A DNA stretch of 36,971 bases from Bacillus renqingensis (GCF_016464375.1 NZ_JADDIU010000048.1:1-36971); one strand, 5' to 3'. Shown: positions 20,162-27,980, counted from the first letter of the stretch. A program made the numbers and translations. The notes: a model not told the origin generated them from the letters alone.

Positions 20162-20533
20162 TTACTGGCGTTCGGCCACCTCTTCCTGGTGCTCAAAGGC
20201 TATATGAATTAATTGTTTTACATGATCATCATCAAGGGAATAATAAACAAGCTTTCCCTCTTTGCGGTATTTCGCCAAACCGAGGCCTTTTAAATGGCGC
20301 AAATGATGTGACGCGGTTGCTGTCGTCGCGCCGACAATATGAGCGACATCGCAGACACAGAGCTCGTCTTCAAGTGTAAGAGCATAGGCAATTTTCATTC
20401 GTGTTTCGTCGGATAAAGCCTTAAACAGCTTTGCGACTTCAAGGATATGGCTGGTTTTGCTAAGCTCCTGCCGGACGCGGCCCGTCTTTTCGATATCGAC
20501 ACAGGTAACCTCACAAACATCACGTTCTTTCAT
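20162..20533 (-). CDS. cadC: ArsR/SmtB-family metal repressor CadC
   Basis: A dimeric winged-helix repressor that releases DNA when it binds Cd(II), Pb(II) or Zn(II). The 123-residue product has all four thiolates of the CadC metal site (C7, C11, C59 and C61 in CEVTC and ELCVCD), the recognition helix ATASHHLRHLKGLGL, and a C-terminal helix with D/H/H/E residues (DDDHVKQLIHIAFEH) like the structural zinc site. The ATG at 20533 follows AGGTGAATCC; an upstream reading lacks such a site. It is the promoter-proximal gene before cadA, and its promoter is overlapped by two operator-like palindromes. Confidence 0.93.
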   Translation of the reverse strand: MKERDVCEVTCVDIEKTGRVRQELSKTSHILEVAKLFKALSDETRMKIAYALTLEDELCVCDVAHIVGATTATASHHLRHLKGLGLAKYRKEGKLVYYSLDDDHVKQLIHIAFEHQEEVAERQ

Positions 20534-20550
20534 GGATTCACCTACTTCAT

Positions 20551-20600
20551 TCAAATGTTCATTTGACTATATCATATTCAAATATCGGTTTGAATGTCAA
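20551..20600 (-). promoter_or_regulatory. cadC promoter with two CadC-type operators
   Basis: On the minus strand TTGACA (20595-20600) and TATGAT (20571-20576) are 18 bp apart, a near-consensus sigma-A promoter. One inverted repeat, ATTCAAA-N6-TTTGAAT (20576-20595), fills the spacer. A second, TCAAATG-TT-CATTTGA (20551-20566), lies just downstream of -10. Both resemble the TCAAAT/ATTTGA half-sites of staphylococcal cad operators. Repression by CadC is inferred. Confidence 0.8.
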
Positions 20601-20625
20601 TTGTTTAGGGAGGAGATTTTTAAAA

Positions 20626-21309
20626 ATGGGCTGGGTTCTGAAGCAGACTTGGGAGGATTTATTGTTTTGTCATTGGGAGGCAGCGCCGGAGCAGCTGCGA
20701 GGGCTTATTCCAACCGGTTTGGAGTTGGATTTATTCAATGGAAATGCGTGGCTGACAGTGCTGCCATTTAAGGTCAGCCATCAGCAGATCCGATTTCTGC
20801 CGGAGATTCCACTTTTGAATCGGTATTTGGAGTTGAATGTCAGGACGTACGTGAAGCTTGGCGATACTCCCGGGGTTTATTTTTTCTCACTTGATGTCAA
20901 TCACTTCCCAACTGTTGTTGGAGCCCGAGTTGCGTCGCTGCCGTATCAGCTGGAGAAGATGTCTTATTGTAGGCGGGGCCATGAGTTTATTTTTAGTAGT
21001 AACCGTATGTTGGGTGATGGTGAATTTTCTGTAAAGTATCGGGCGGTCGGAGAAACGGGGGTACGGACGGAGCCGGGAACTTTGGATTATTGGCTGCTGG
21101 AGCGTTATTGCTTATTTACTGCGTTTGGACCTTTTTTACTAAGGGGGGATATCAGCCATGAAAGCTGGGAGTTTAGCAGGGTGAAGGTCGAGATTAAGGG
21201 AAATTCAGTTCCTCCTTTTGACTTGGCGGGAGGACCGCAGCTTGTCCAATATTGTCCACGGAAAGAGGCATTTATTTTTCCATTAAAAAAGGTGCAGCGT
21301 CTGGCTTGA
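20626..21309 (+). CDS. DUF2071 family protein, YqjF-like
   Basis: A 227-residue soluble protein of the DUF2071/YqjF family, which has no established biochemical function. Typical features are the N-terminal TWEDLLFCHWEAAPEQLRGLIP and the run of short beta strands (LTVLPFKVSHQQIRFLPEIP, LNVRTYVKLGDTPGVYFFSLD). The ATG at 20626 has GGGAGGAG nine nt upstream; an earlier in-frame ATG at 20563 lies inside the cad operator region. It is divergent from cadC, sharing a 92-bp intergenic region with both CadC-type palindromes, so metal control is possible, but I see no clear plus-strand promoter. Confidence 0.82.
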   Translation: MGWVLKQTWEDLLFCHWEAAPEQLRGLIPTGLELDLFNGNAWLTVLPFKVSHQQIRFLPEIPLLNRYLELNVRTYVKLGDTPGVYFFSLDVNHFPTVVGARVASLPYQLEKMSYCRRGHEFIFSSNRMLGDGEFSVKYRAVGETGVRTEPGTLDYWLLERYCLFTAFGPFLLRGDISHESWEFSRVKVEIKGNSVPPFDLAGGPQLVQYCPRKEAFIFPLKKVQRLA

Positions 21310-21336
21310 ATTTCGTTGATCAGGTGTCAATTTTGT

Positions 21337-21560
21337 ACGACTCTGCGATGGTATCGGCTGCGGAGCAAAATTTTATGCCTCTTTTTACCGTTTGCATACT
21401 TGTCCTACCCTCTTCGGGCAAAATGGGATTCTTTTTTTACTATTTGTACACTTGTCCTGCTCTTTTTGGGCAAAATCGAGGCTTGTTTTTTACCGTTAAC
21501 CACCTATTATCGGCTTCATCGGGCAATAGAACCCGCTTCTTTTTACCGCTGCCACTCTTA
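21337..21560. repeat. Degenerate tandem repeat, 52-53 bp period
   Basis: Units starting near 21387, 21439 and 21492 share, on the plus strand, TAC(C/T)-x-TTTG-x-A-ACTTGTCCT, CTCTTCGGGCAAAAT and a C(T)n tail. A more diverged unit precedes them (from 21337) and a partial one follows (from 21545). The period is not a multiple of three and the copies vary too much for CRISPR. It lies between the convergent ends of the DUF2071 gene and cydS; no terminator is otherwise visible there. Confidence 0.7.
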
Positions 21561-21582
21561 AAACACACTCAAAGGAAATAGA

Positions 21583-21711
21583 CTATCTCCGCTTGCCCCT
21601 CTTTCCGATTTCATTTACCACACGATCCTTCGGCGCGAGCCAAAAGGCCGCAGCAATTGAGGCAAACACTACAAGAAACGGCGCATAAAAAATAAGCAAT
21701 TGTTCGAACAC
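21583..21711 (-). CDS. cydS: Cytochrome bd small subunit CydS
   Basis: A 42-residue single-span peptide starting at GTG 21711, eight nt after GAGGGGGG and 17 bp after the cydB stop. From memory, its pattern (FxxxYAPxxVVxxSxxAAFWxxxKDxxVNE) matches the 33-residue CydS subunit seen in the Geobacillus cytochrome bd structure, including YAP, AAFW and VNE. It extends 9-10 residues further with a basic tail (GKRGKRR). CydS packs beside CydA in the membrane and is thought to stabilise heme b558. It is easily missed because of its size and GTG start. Confidence 0.85.
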   Translation of the reverse strand: MFEQLLIFYAPFLVVFASIAAAFWLAPKDRVVNEIGKRGKRR

Positions 21712-21728
21712 TCGCAATTCCCCCCCTC

Positions 21729-22754
21729 CTATGCATGATCATCGCGGTTACCCTGCACATACTCTTTGTTAAATAGAAATAACCTTAGCAACAAATACAA
21801 CGATGGAAGCAGCAGCCCGAGCCCGGCAATGAACGCAATCACAAGGGCGGTGGCCATTGCTTCATTCGTGAAACTGTCATAAATTGTGAGATACGGATAC
21901 ATTAAATAGGGATAATGCGAGATACCGTAAGCCAAAAAGGCGAGTGCAAACTGTCCAACTAGTAGCACAAACGCCAAGCCATACGCAATTCGGTTCCAGA
22001 GTAAATAGACCGTCCCGACAAACAAAAGCAGCGACAACGCAAACATCCACCAAAGGTCTACCAACCGTCCAAAATGTTCCGGATTATGGGTCCGCATTTC
22101 AACAATAATGCCTGCTGCCGTAATGATCGCTGGCATCGACCAAGCAAGCGCATATTTTCGCAGCAGCTTTACCGCTCCCCAGTCCTTTGCTTTCCGGGAA
22201 TACCACGTTAAAAACACCGCAGATATGTACAAAACCGATGTCAGACTCAGCACAACAATACTCCATGATAACGGGCTGGTGAATAAAACCCAATAATCTA
22301 ACACGGGCCCAGCGTCCTCCAATCTTACAAAACCTCCTTCAGAAATCGTTAACACAATCGACAACGAAGCCGGGATAAATAATCCGGTAAGACCGTATAA
22401 AACAGTATAGCGTTTATGCTTCAGTCCGCCGTAAGTGGTAAAGGCATAGTAAGCGCCGCGGATGGCTAACAAAATGATGGCAATACTTGCCGGAACCAAT
22501 AAGCTAGAGCCGTAATAATAGGCGGTTTTTGGAAAAAAGCCGACTATCCCGACGAAGAAAAACACTAAAAAGACATTGGTGACTTCCCACACCGGCGACA
22601 AATACCGTTGAATGACCTTCGTTAAAATATGCTGCTTGCCCGTTAAGGTGCTGTAGGCGTTAAAGAACCCCGCGCCAAAGTCAATTGAGGCCACAATAAT
22701 ATAGCCGAAAAGAAATACACCTAATACGGTAATGCCGACTATTTCAAGATCCAT
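21729..22754 (-). CDS. cydB: Cytochrome bd menaquinol oxidase subunit II (CydB/YthB-like)
   Basis: The second large subunit of a bd-type terminal oxidase in the plasma membrane. The 341-residue, 8-9-span protein has the family N terminus FGYIIVASIDFGAG, the WEVTNVFLVFFFVG segment, and AIRGAYYAF before residue 110. The ATG at 22754 lies inside the cydA end (16-bp overlap), so the pair is translationally coupled. Length and paired context are closest to B. subtilis YthB and Geobacillus CbdB rather than the CydB of the cydABCD operon; no cydCD transporter genes are present. Confidence 0.93.
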   Translation of the reverse strand: MDLEIVGITVLGVFLFGYIIVASIDFGAGFFNAYSTLTGKQHILTKVIQRYLSPVWEVTNVFLVFFFVGIVGFFPKTAYYYGSSLLVPASIAIILLAIRGAYYAFTTYGGLKHKRYTVLYGLTGLFIPASLSIVLTISEGGFVRLEDAGPVLDYWVLFTSPLSWSIVVLSLTSVLYISAVFLTWYSRKAKDWGAVKLLRKYALAWSMPAIITAAGIIVEMRTHNPEHFGRLVDLWWMFALSLLLFVGTVYLLWNRIAYGLAFVLLVGQFALAFLAYGISHYPYLMYPYLTIYDSFTNEAMATALVIAFIAGLGLLLPSLYLLLRLFLFNKEYVQGNRDDHA

Positions 22755-24097
22755 TTTCCATTACCTTCCTTCTCTGCCGCTCGGTCGGCCAATTCCCTTT
22801 CCACCGGATTGCTGCGAAACATGCGGCAAAGTACCAGCACACTGCCAATCCCAAGAATCAGATATAATCCGGCAAACAGCCAGAGCATCGTCTCCACCTG
22901 CCCGCTGGTTGTTGCCGCCTCCTTTGTCCGCATGATTCCGCGCAGTACCCACGGCTGACGGCCGACTTCATCAAGCCACCAGCCTGCTTCAATCGCCACT
23001 ACCGAAAGCGGACCGCCAAGAACCAGGAGCCAGCGAAACCATTTCGCCAAAACAAAACGCCACTGCAGCCATGTGCCGACCAAATAAACCGCAGACACCC
23101 CGATCATCCACATGCCAATCGTTACCATAATATCAAACAAATAGTGGATATAAAGCGGCGGTGTATCCGCCTCAGGAAACCGGTCCAGCCCGACGACCTC
23201 AGCATTGGGATTGCTATGTGCCAAAATACTGAGGGCAAACGGAATTTTGAGCGCATATTTCACTTCCCCGTTAGCAAGAACCCCGTACAAAATCAGCGGT
23301 GCTCCCTCAGCTGTTTCAAAATGCCACTCGGCCGCCGCTAATTTTTCCGGCTGATACTCCGCTAAATACTTTCCGGAGAAATCGCCGACAATCGCGGTAG
23401 CAATGGAAAAAACAAAACCCAGCTTCATCGTTAAAAATAACGCCTTTTTATGATATGTATGGTTGGAACCTTTCAATAGCCGGTAGGCACCAATCGCCGC
23501 CAGCAAAAAAGCGGAGGTCATATAGGCAGTTACCAACACATGAGCCACTTTTGTCGGCATCGCCGGATTAAACATTGCCACAATTGGACTAACATTCACT
23601 AACTGACCGTTGACAAGATCAAATCCTTGCGGTGCATTCATAAAGGCATTGACAATTGTAATAAAAACGGCGGAAAACGACGCCCCAAGTGCAACAGGAA
23701 TCAACAACAGCAAATGCCTTCGCTGATTTTTAAACCTGTCCCATGTATAAATATAGATTCCTAAAAAAATTGCTTCAAAAAAGAAAGCGAATGTTTCCAT
23801 GAATAGCGGCAGGGCAATGACATTTCCCGCCAGTTCCATAAAATTCGGCCACAAGAGCGAAAGCTGCAGCCCGATCGCCGTTCCGGTAACAACACCTACC
23901 GCCACTGTAATCACAAATCCCCGCGTCCAGCGTCTGGCTAATAAAATATAATGATCATCCTGTTTTTTTATCCCGACCCATTGGGCAATCATAATCATCA
24001 GCGGGACGCCGACGCCAATCGTGGCGTAAATAATATGGAAGGATAATGTTAACTCTGTTAGAACTCGACTAAAAAACACTGCCTCTTCATTTCCCAT
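22739..24097 (-). CDS. cydA: Cytochrome bd menaquinol oxidase subunit I (CydA/YthA-like)
   Basis: The heme-bearing subunit of a bd-type quinol oxidase that reduces O2 to water without proton pumping. The 452-residue product has the expected heme ligands: H21 (heme b595 axial position, LSFHIIYA), H186 (b558, KVAHVLVT), acidic E101 and E108 in the proton/heme region (ETFAFFFEAIF), and the GRQPWVLRGIMRT signature near 370. The total length points to the short Q-loop type, as in Geobacillus and YthA. The ATG at 24097 follows GGGAGGTGG. A single-span small ORF and ctaG lie upstream on the same strand. Confidence 0.95.
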   Translation of the reverse strand: MGNEEAVFFSRVLTELTLSFHIIYATIGVGVPLMIMIAQWVGIKKQDDHYILLARRWTRGFVITVAVGVVTGTAIGLQLSLLWPNFMELAGNVIALPLFMETFAFFFEAIFLGIYIYTWDRFKNQRRHLLLLIPVALGASFSAVFITIVNAFMNAPQGFDLVNGQLVNVSPIVAMFNPAMPTKVAHVLVTAYMTSAFLLAAIGAYRLLKGSNHTYHKKALFLTMKLGFVFSIATAIVGDFSGKYLAEYQPEKLAAAEWHFETAEGAPLILYGVLANGEVKYALKIPFALSILAHSNPNAEVVGLDRFPEADTPPLYIHYLFDIMVTIGMWMIGVSAVYLVGTWLQWRFVLAKWFRWLLVLGGPLSVVAIEAGWWLDEVGRQPWVLRGIMRTKEAATTSGQVETMLWLFAGLYLILGIGSVLVLCRMFRSNPVERELADRAAEKEGNGKWILK

Positions 24098-24115
24098 AAC
24101 GTGACCACCTCCCGC

Positions 24116-24217
24116 TTATCCTGAAAAGATCCTCCCAACTATCGATAATCCTAGAACAAATGCCACAATAAGGGTGAGCCAGATGAGCATCCGTTCTTGT
24201 TTTTTATAAATAAGAAT
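24116..24217 (-). CDS. Putative 33-residue single-span membrane peptide before cydA
   Basis: Between ctaG and cydA is a frame encoding a basic N terminus (YKKQER) and one 18-20-residue hydrophobic span (MLIWLTLIVAFVLGLSIVG). A strong AGGAGGG (24220-24226) precedes it, but the codon at the right place is ATT (24217, or 24211), a rare start; the first ATG (24190) has no ribosome binding site and would give 24 residues. I do not recognise a family. Position suggests an accessory peptide of the bd oxidase or CtaG. It could also be non-coding. Confidence 0.35.
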   Translation of the reverse strand: MLIYKKQERMLIWLTLIVAFVLGLSIVGRIFSG

Positions 24218-24233
24218 CGCCCTCCTATTCAAC

Positions 24234-25016
24234 CTAACTATTATCTTTCTCCAATTCCCGTTGTTGTACTCTTTCCCCAAGACGAAAAGTCAGCATGATT
24301 CCAAGCTTATGCAAGCCCAGCATGAAAAAGCCGGCCATCATTTGGTCCCATTTCTGATTATATGCAGGAGGTAGAATTTGTAGTTCATGAAAGTCGGAAG
24401 GCGCAATACAAAGTGTCGCTGTCAACTCGGTAAGATACGGGGAGTTCATTCCGCCTGCAATTGCGCTAATAATGAACAATAAACAGGCCGGCAGCAATAC
24501 TATCCCGCTTAGAAAGGCAAATCGTTTCTTCTCCTTCACGGGTGATTCCTGTTCCGTAATTGGTCGCCACATCAAAAAGGCAAGGAGCATCAGAATGACC
24601 AGGTAGCCCTTCTGATAGTAGGAATTTTTCAAAAGAAAGGTAAGGATAACTGGAAAATGGTACAGCAGAAATAAGACCGCAAAGGCGTATAATGCGGGCT
24701 TTGGTTTCATCAACCCTAGATGTGCAATTTTTATAGGGATTCCTAATAAAAAAAGCGGCGGGAAAATGAAAAATAAAATGCTCATTTGGACCATGTGGGA
24801 ACTAAAGGTTAGATGGCTTAGCGCTGCAAATGGGCTGCCGGTCGTTAGATAGAAAAGGATTAAACTGGAGAAAAAGAGGAACGGCTGACGATGATACATT
24901 TTGAGATTCGTATAATAACGAATAAAGAAGGCATAGATAAACGCCACACATAGAATAACCACCAACAAGGTCAGATTCCAAACCAATTGACCACCCAACA
25001 ACACATCAAAGAGCAT
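24234..25016 (-). CDS. ctaG: Cytochrome c oxidase assembly factor, CtaG (Caa3_CtaG) family
   Basis: A 260-residue, seven-span membrane protein of the Caa3_CtaG family, linked in Bacillus to assembly of the CuA site of caa3 oxidase. Family features are the LSHLTFSSHMVQMSILFFIFPPLFLLGIP region (His residues near the membrane surface), YHFPVILTFLLK, and a late DQMMAGFFMLGLHKLGIMLTF span. It is shorter than B. subtilis CtaG (about 297) and away from ctaCDEF, so it may be a paralogue serving another oxidase. The ATG at 25016 follows GGGGGGAGG; upstream codons come from a palindromic repeat. Confidence 0.85.
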   Translation of the reverse strand: MLFDVLLGGQLVWNLTLLVVILCVAFIYAFFIRYYTNLKMYHRQPFLFFSSLILFYLTTGSPFAALSHLTFSSHMVQMSILFFIFPPLFLLGIPIKIAHLGLMKPKPALYAFAVLFLLYHFPVILTFLLKNSYYQKGYLVILMLLAFLMWRPITEQESPVKEKKRFAFLSGIVLLPACLLFIISAIAGGMNSPYLTELTATLCIAPSDFHELQILPPAYNQKWDQMMAGFFMLGLHKLGIMLTFRLGERVQQRELEKDNS

Positions 25017-25037
25017 GAATCCTCCCCCCTGTGATAG

Positions 25038-25080
25038 GGTGTCAGGCACCATGTGAAAAATTCACATGGTGCCTGACACC
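25038..25080. repeat. Perfect palindrome of two inverted GGTGTCAGGCACC elements, second copy
   Basis: Arms of 20 bp (25038-25057 and 25061-25080) pair perfectly around AAA and are identical in sequence to the core of 16931-16975. Here it lies in the divergent region between ctaG and the ABC transporter operon, 22 bp upstream of the ctaG ATG. The matching loop and arms at two unrelated loci indicate a dispersed element. Confidence 0.85.
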
Positions 25081-25123
25081 GATTTCTCATGATTGTTCAT
25101 TGTATTTCCTGACAGGAGATTTT

Positions 25124-25180
25124 ATGATGAAGATAGCGAAATGTTCCACACAGTGTTCTGTTTGCAAAGGGGGTTTTTAA
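25124..25180 (+). CDS. 18-residue Cys-rich peptide (CxxxCxxC) ahead of the ABC transporter
   Basis: ATG at 25124, five nt after AGGAG, opens an 18-codon frame (MMKIAKCSTQCSVCKGGF) whose TAA directly abuts the ATG of the ABC ATPase gene. Cysteines 7, 11 and 14 form CxxxCxxC. The frame carries the ATPase ribosome binding site (AAAGGGGG) at its end, so its translation would be coupled to the transporter. It could be a metal- or cysteine-sensing leader peptide, a small peptide substrate of the transporter, or chance. I know no homologue. Confidence 0.4.
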   Translation: MMKIAKCSTQCSVCKGGF

Positions 25181-25924
25181 ATGAATCCAACGATAAAGGT
25201 AGAAAAGGTTAGTAAAAGCTTTGGGAAAATGCCCGTTTTAAAAGATGTCAATTTAACCATTGAGAAAGGGCAATTATTTGGACTGATTGGCCCTTCCGGT
25301 GCTGGGAAAACAACCGTAGTAAAAATGATTGTCGGGATGGAAAAAGTCGATACCGGGTCGATTCATGTGTTAAATGAAAAGATGCCGAAACTCGCAATCT
25401 TGCAGAAAATTGGGTATATGGCTCAATCCGATGCTCTTTATGTAGAGCTAACCGGTGAAGAGAATCTGAAGTTTTTCGCCTCCCTTTTTCGCCTGAATAA
25501 GAAGGAGCAGAAGAGACGGATTTCCTATGCTGCCGATTTGGTTAACCTGACTCCTGATTTAAAGAAACGGGTTTCTGCCTATTCCGGGGGAATGAAACGG
25601 CGGCTTTCATTGGCGATTGCTCTCATCCAAGACCCAAAACTGTTAATCTTGGATGAACCAACCGTTGGGATTGATCCAGAATTAAAACTGTCGATTTGGA
25701 ATGAACTGTTAAGGCTAAAAAATCAAGAGGGGAAAACGATTATCGTTACTACCCATGTCATGGATGAGGCAGAAAGATGTGATGTGGTTGCAATGGTAAG
25801 GGATGGCCGGATTTTAGCAAGCGGTACACCAAGTGAATTAAAGAACTTTTACCACGTCAGCAGTCTAGATGAAGTATTCCTGAAGGCGGGGGTGAAACAG
25901 CATGCGAATCTCGGCGTTAATTAA
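25181..25924 (+). CDS. ABC transporter ATP-binding protein (ABC-2 export type)
   Basis: A 247-residue ATPase with Walker A GPSGAGKT (37-44), Q-loop YMAQ, signature YSGGMKRR, Walker B LLILDEPTVGID and H-loop TTHVMDEA. The C terminus has the VSSLDEVFLKA segment typical of DrrA/CcmA/YhcH-like exporters. With the overlapping permease it should drive export of a lipid-like, antibiotic or peptide substrate that cannot be told from sequence. The ATG at 25181 follows AAAGGGGG. It overlaps the permease gene by 23 bp. No adjacent TetR or two-component regulator is seen. Confidence 0.9.
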   Translation: MNPTIKVEKVSKSFGKMPVLKDVNLTIEKGQLFGLIGPSGAGKTTVVKMIVGMEKVDTGSIHVLNEKMPKLAILQKIGYMAQSDALYVELTGEENLKFFASLFRLNKKEQKRRISYAADLVNLTPDLKKRVSAYSGGMKRRLSLAIALIQDPKLLILDEPTVGIDPELKLSIWNELLRLKNQEGKTIIVTTHVMDEAERCDVVAMVRDGRILASGTPSELKNFYHVSSLDEVFLKAGVKQHANLGVN

Positions 25925-26963
25925 GAGAATTTCCCAGCAATTACTGCGTGATAAACGAACCTTAGCCTTAATGTTCGTGGCCCCGTTACTCGTTCTAACT
26001 CTCATGTACTTTTTATTTAATGGCAATACCGTTGATCCTAAATTAGGGGTCGTCGGGATTGATCAGAATCTTGTTAACGGGTTTGAAAAGGCACACATCA
26101 AGGTAAAGGAATATGAGAAAGCTACAAGCAGCACGGTTATAGATGATGACTTGGACGGGTTGCTTAAGGCAGATTCCGGTTCCGGAAAAATAACTTTAAC
26201 ACTTAGAAACGATGATCCAAATACGGCGAAAGCCCTGCAAATGAAGATCAATCAAGTATCAGCTGCCCAGGTTCAAGCAAAACTCATCCAACAAAATCCA
26301 GCTGCAACTAACATAACTCCGCAAAAAATCGAAACAAAATATGTTTTTGGAGATAAAGACACCGTCTTTTTTGATGTGTTAAGTCCAATTTTAGTAGGGT
26401 TCTTTGTATTCTTTTTCGTGTTTATTATTTCCGGAATTGGGCTGCTGCGCGAGCGGACAACTGGAACACTGGAACGGCTGATGTCGACACCAATCCGCAG
26501 GTGGGAGATCGTCACCGCTTATTTAGCCGGATATGGAATCTTTGCCGTCATCCAAACGTTCATAGTCGTGGTGTATGCCATAACCGTCCTTGATATCGTA
26601 TTAGCAGGCTCCATTTTTCATGTCATTCTTATTAATTTATTATTAGCATTAGTGGCCCTTTCTTTAGGAATTTTACTATCATCATTTGCCGCTTCTGAGT
26701 TTCAAATGATGCAATTTATCCCAATTGCAGTTATTCCACAAGTATTTTTTGCCGGGATTTTCCCCCTGGATGGGATGGCGAACTGGCTGCAAGCCTTTGC
26801 GAAAATCATGCCGATGTATTATGCCGGCGACGCCTTAAAAGATGTGATGTATAAAGGAGCAGGGTTAAGTGAAATCAGCGGCGACCTCACCGCCCTTGTG
26901 ATCTTTGCGGCAATCTTTATTGTACTGAACATCCTTGCTTTGAAGAAATATCGGGCATTATAA
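25902..26963 (+). CDS. ABC-2 type transporter permease
   Basis: A 353-residue permease of the ABC2_membrane_3/YhgE-like layout: one N-terminal span (about 20-40), a roughly 130-residue extracytoplasmic domain, then five spans from about 165 to the end. The conserved ERTTGTLERLMSTPIRRWEIVTAY coupling element follows the second span. The ATG at 25902 follows GGGGGTG by 8 nt and lies within the ATPase gene end. It forms the exporter with the preceding ATPase; the substrate is unknown. A terminator follows directly. Confidence 0.9.
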   Translation: MRISALIKRISQQLLRDKRTLALMFVAPLLVLTLMYFLFNGNTVDPKLGVVGIDQNLVNGFEKAHIKVKEYEKATSSTVIDDDLDGLLKADSGSGKITLTLRNDDPNTAKALQMKINQVSAAQVQAKLIQQNPAATNITPQKIETKYVFGDKDTVFFDVLSPILVGFFVFFFVFIISGIGLLRERTTGTLERLMSTPIRRWEIVTAYLAGYGIFAVIQTFIVVVYAITVLDIVLAGSIFHVILINLLLALVALSLGILLSSFAASEFQMMQFIPIAVIPQVFFAGIFPLDGMANWLQAFAKIMPMYYAGDALKDVMYKGAGLSEISGDLTALVIFAAIFIVLNILALKKYRAL

Positions 26964-26970
26964 AAACAGG

Positions 26971-27010
26971 AAAAGCCAAAGGTCAAGCAGCATCCTTTGG
27001 CTTTATATTA
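26971..27010 (+). terminator. Terminator of the ABC transporter operon
   Basis: A stem of at least 10 bp (AAGCCAAAGG with CCTTTGGCTT) and an 11-nt loop are followed by UUUAUAUU, starting 8 nt after the permease stop. Confidence 0.85.
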
Positions 27011-27228
27011 GTGTACATTGGTGTGATTATTCATCATTAATTAGAATGTGGGTATTGATTTGTCAACATTATCTTTTAAGATTGTTAATGAGCAGCAAAC
27101 AATCATAGGCCACTTATGCCAAAAAGCTTATTTCTGTCCTTTTGGGGCCTTTCCGTCTGCCACTGAAAGTCCAACTGTTATATTTTGAGATCTTCTTTTT
27201 TGAAAATTAAACTTCCCCTTTTATAAAA

Positions 27229-27897
27229 TTATCTTTTACTTCTTAGATACAATTCCCTTGTTTTAAAACCTTCTCCTAGAATCCTTTTCATTTCCTCACG
27301 GCGTTTCGCTTTTGTTGTTTCTTGTTTTGCACTATACACATACCGCGCCCAATCTTTACGGTATCCCGGAGTAAAGGATTGATAAAAAGCAAGCAATTCC
27401 GGTTCAGCCTCTAAATCCTTTTCTACATTTGGAATAAGTGCTTCATAATCGTCAACCTTTTGGCTGGGTCTAGCAGCGGATTTGGTGGTTCTTGACTCTT
27501 CTTTCAAGCCAACCACAGTAAAAACCTCATCTAATCCAACCATCCGGGCAAATTTAATCGAGCTGTCCCCAATATAACCATCCTCGTCAGCACCTAAGCC
27601 GCTTAATAAATCATCACGATGAATAAATGTTGTGTATACCTTATTCCCTTTTTTAGGGTAGGCCAAATAAAGGTACCCTTTCTTATTAAGGAAGTTTCCC
27701 CCAATCACTTTATTGACAAGTGCCTTTAGTGAATCCATATCCAGCACGAAGGCAAAAATAAGATCATAGGACGAAGCAGTTAACTCCAAATCATATTCCT
27801 TTAAGTCTGCAAAGTAATCAGCACCAGCCGGTAAATTTAGTACTACTGCTTTTTTATATTTTTGTAAGTTTAATTTTTCTACAATTGTTTTACCCAT
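27229..27897 (-). CDS. YdeI/OmpD-associated family protein
   Basis: A 222-residue soluble protein. Its last 60 residues match the OmdA (YdeI/OmpD-associated, so-called bacteriocin-protection) pattern: ELLAFYQSFTPGYRKDWARY, then SAKQETTKAKRREEMKRILGEG. The first 130 residues form a separate alpha/beta domain that I do not recognise confidently. Function in Firmicutes is unknown; the bacteriocin link comes from enterobacterial relatives. The ATG at 27897 has a modest GGTGG 5-6 nt upstream; a GTG four codons earlier is possible. It appears to be a single-gene unit, convergent with the ABC operon. Confidence 0.72.
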   Translation of the reverse strand: MGKTIVEKLNLQKYKKAVVLNLPAGADYFADLKEYDLELTASSYDLIFAFVLDMDSLKALVNKVIGGNFLNKKGYLYLAYPKKGNKVYTTFIHRDDLLSGLGADEDGYIGDSSIKFARMVGLDEVFTVVGLKEESRTTKSAARPSQKVDDYEALIPNVEKDLEAEPELLAFYQSFTPGYRKDWARYVYSAKQETTKAKRREEMKRILGEGFKTRELYLRSKR

Positions 27898-27980
27898 TTG
27901 ACCACCCACGAATTTTAATATAGTTCCACTTTAGTATAGAAGTTTCACCCTTTGTTAGCAAATTGCAAAAAGGTTGAAAT

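Noticed and set aside
21337..21560. CRISPR array
   Set aside because: The repeats are directly adjacent and degenerate, without distinct unique spacers, and no cas genes are present.
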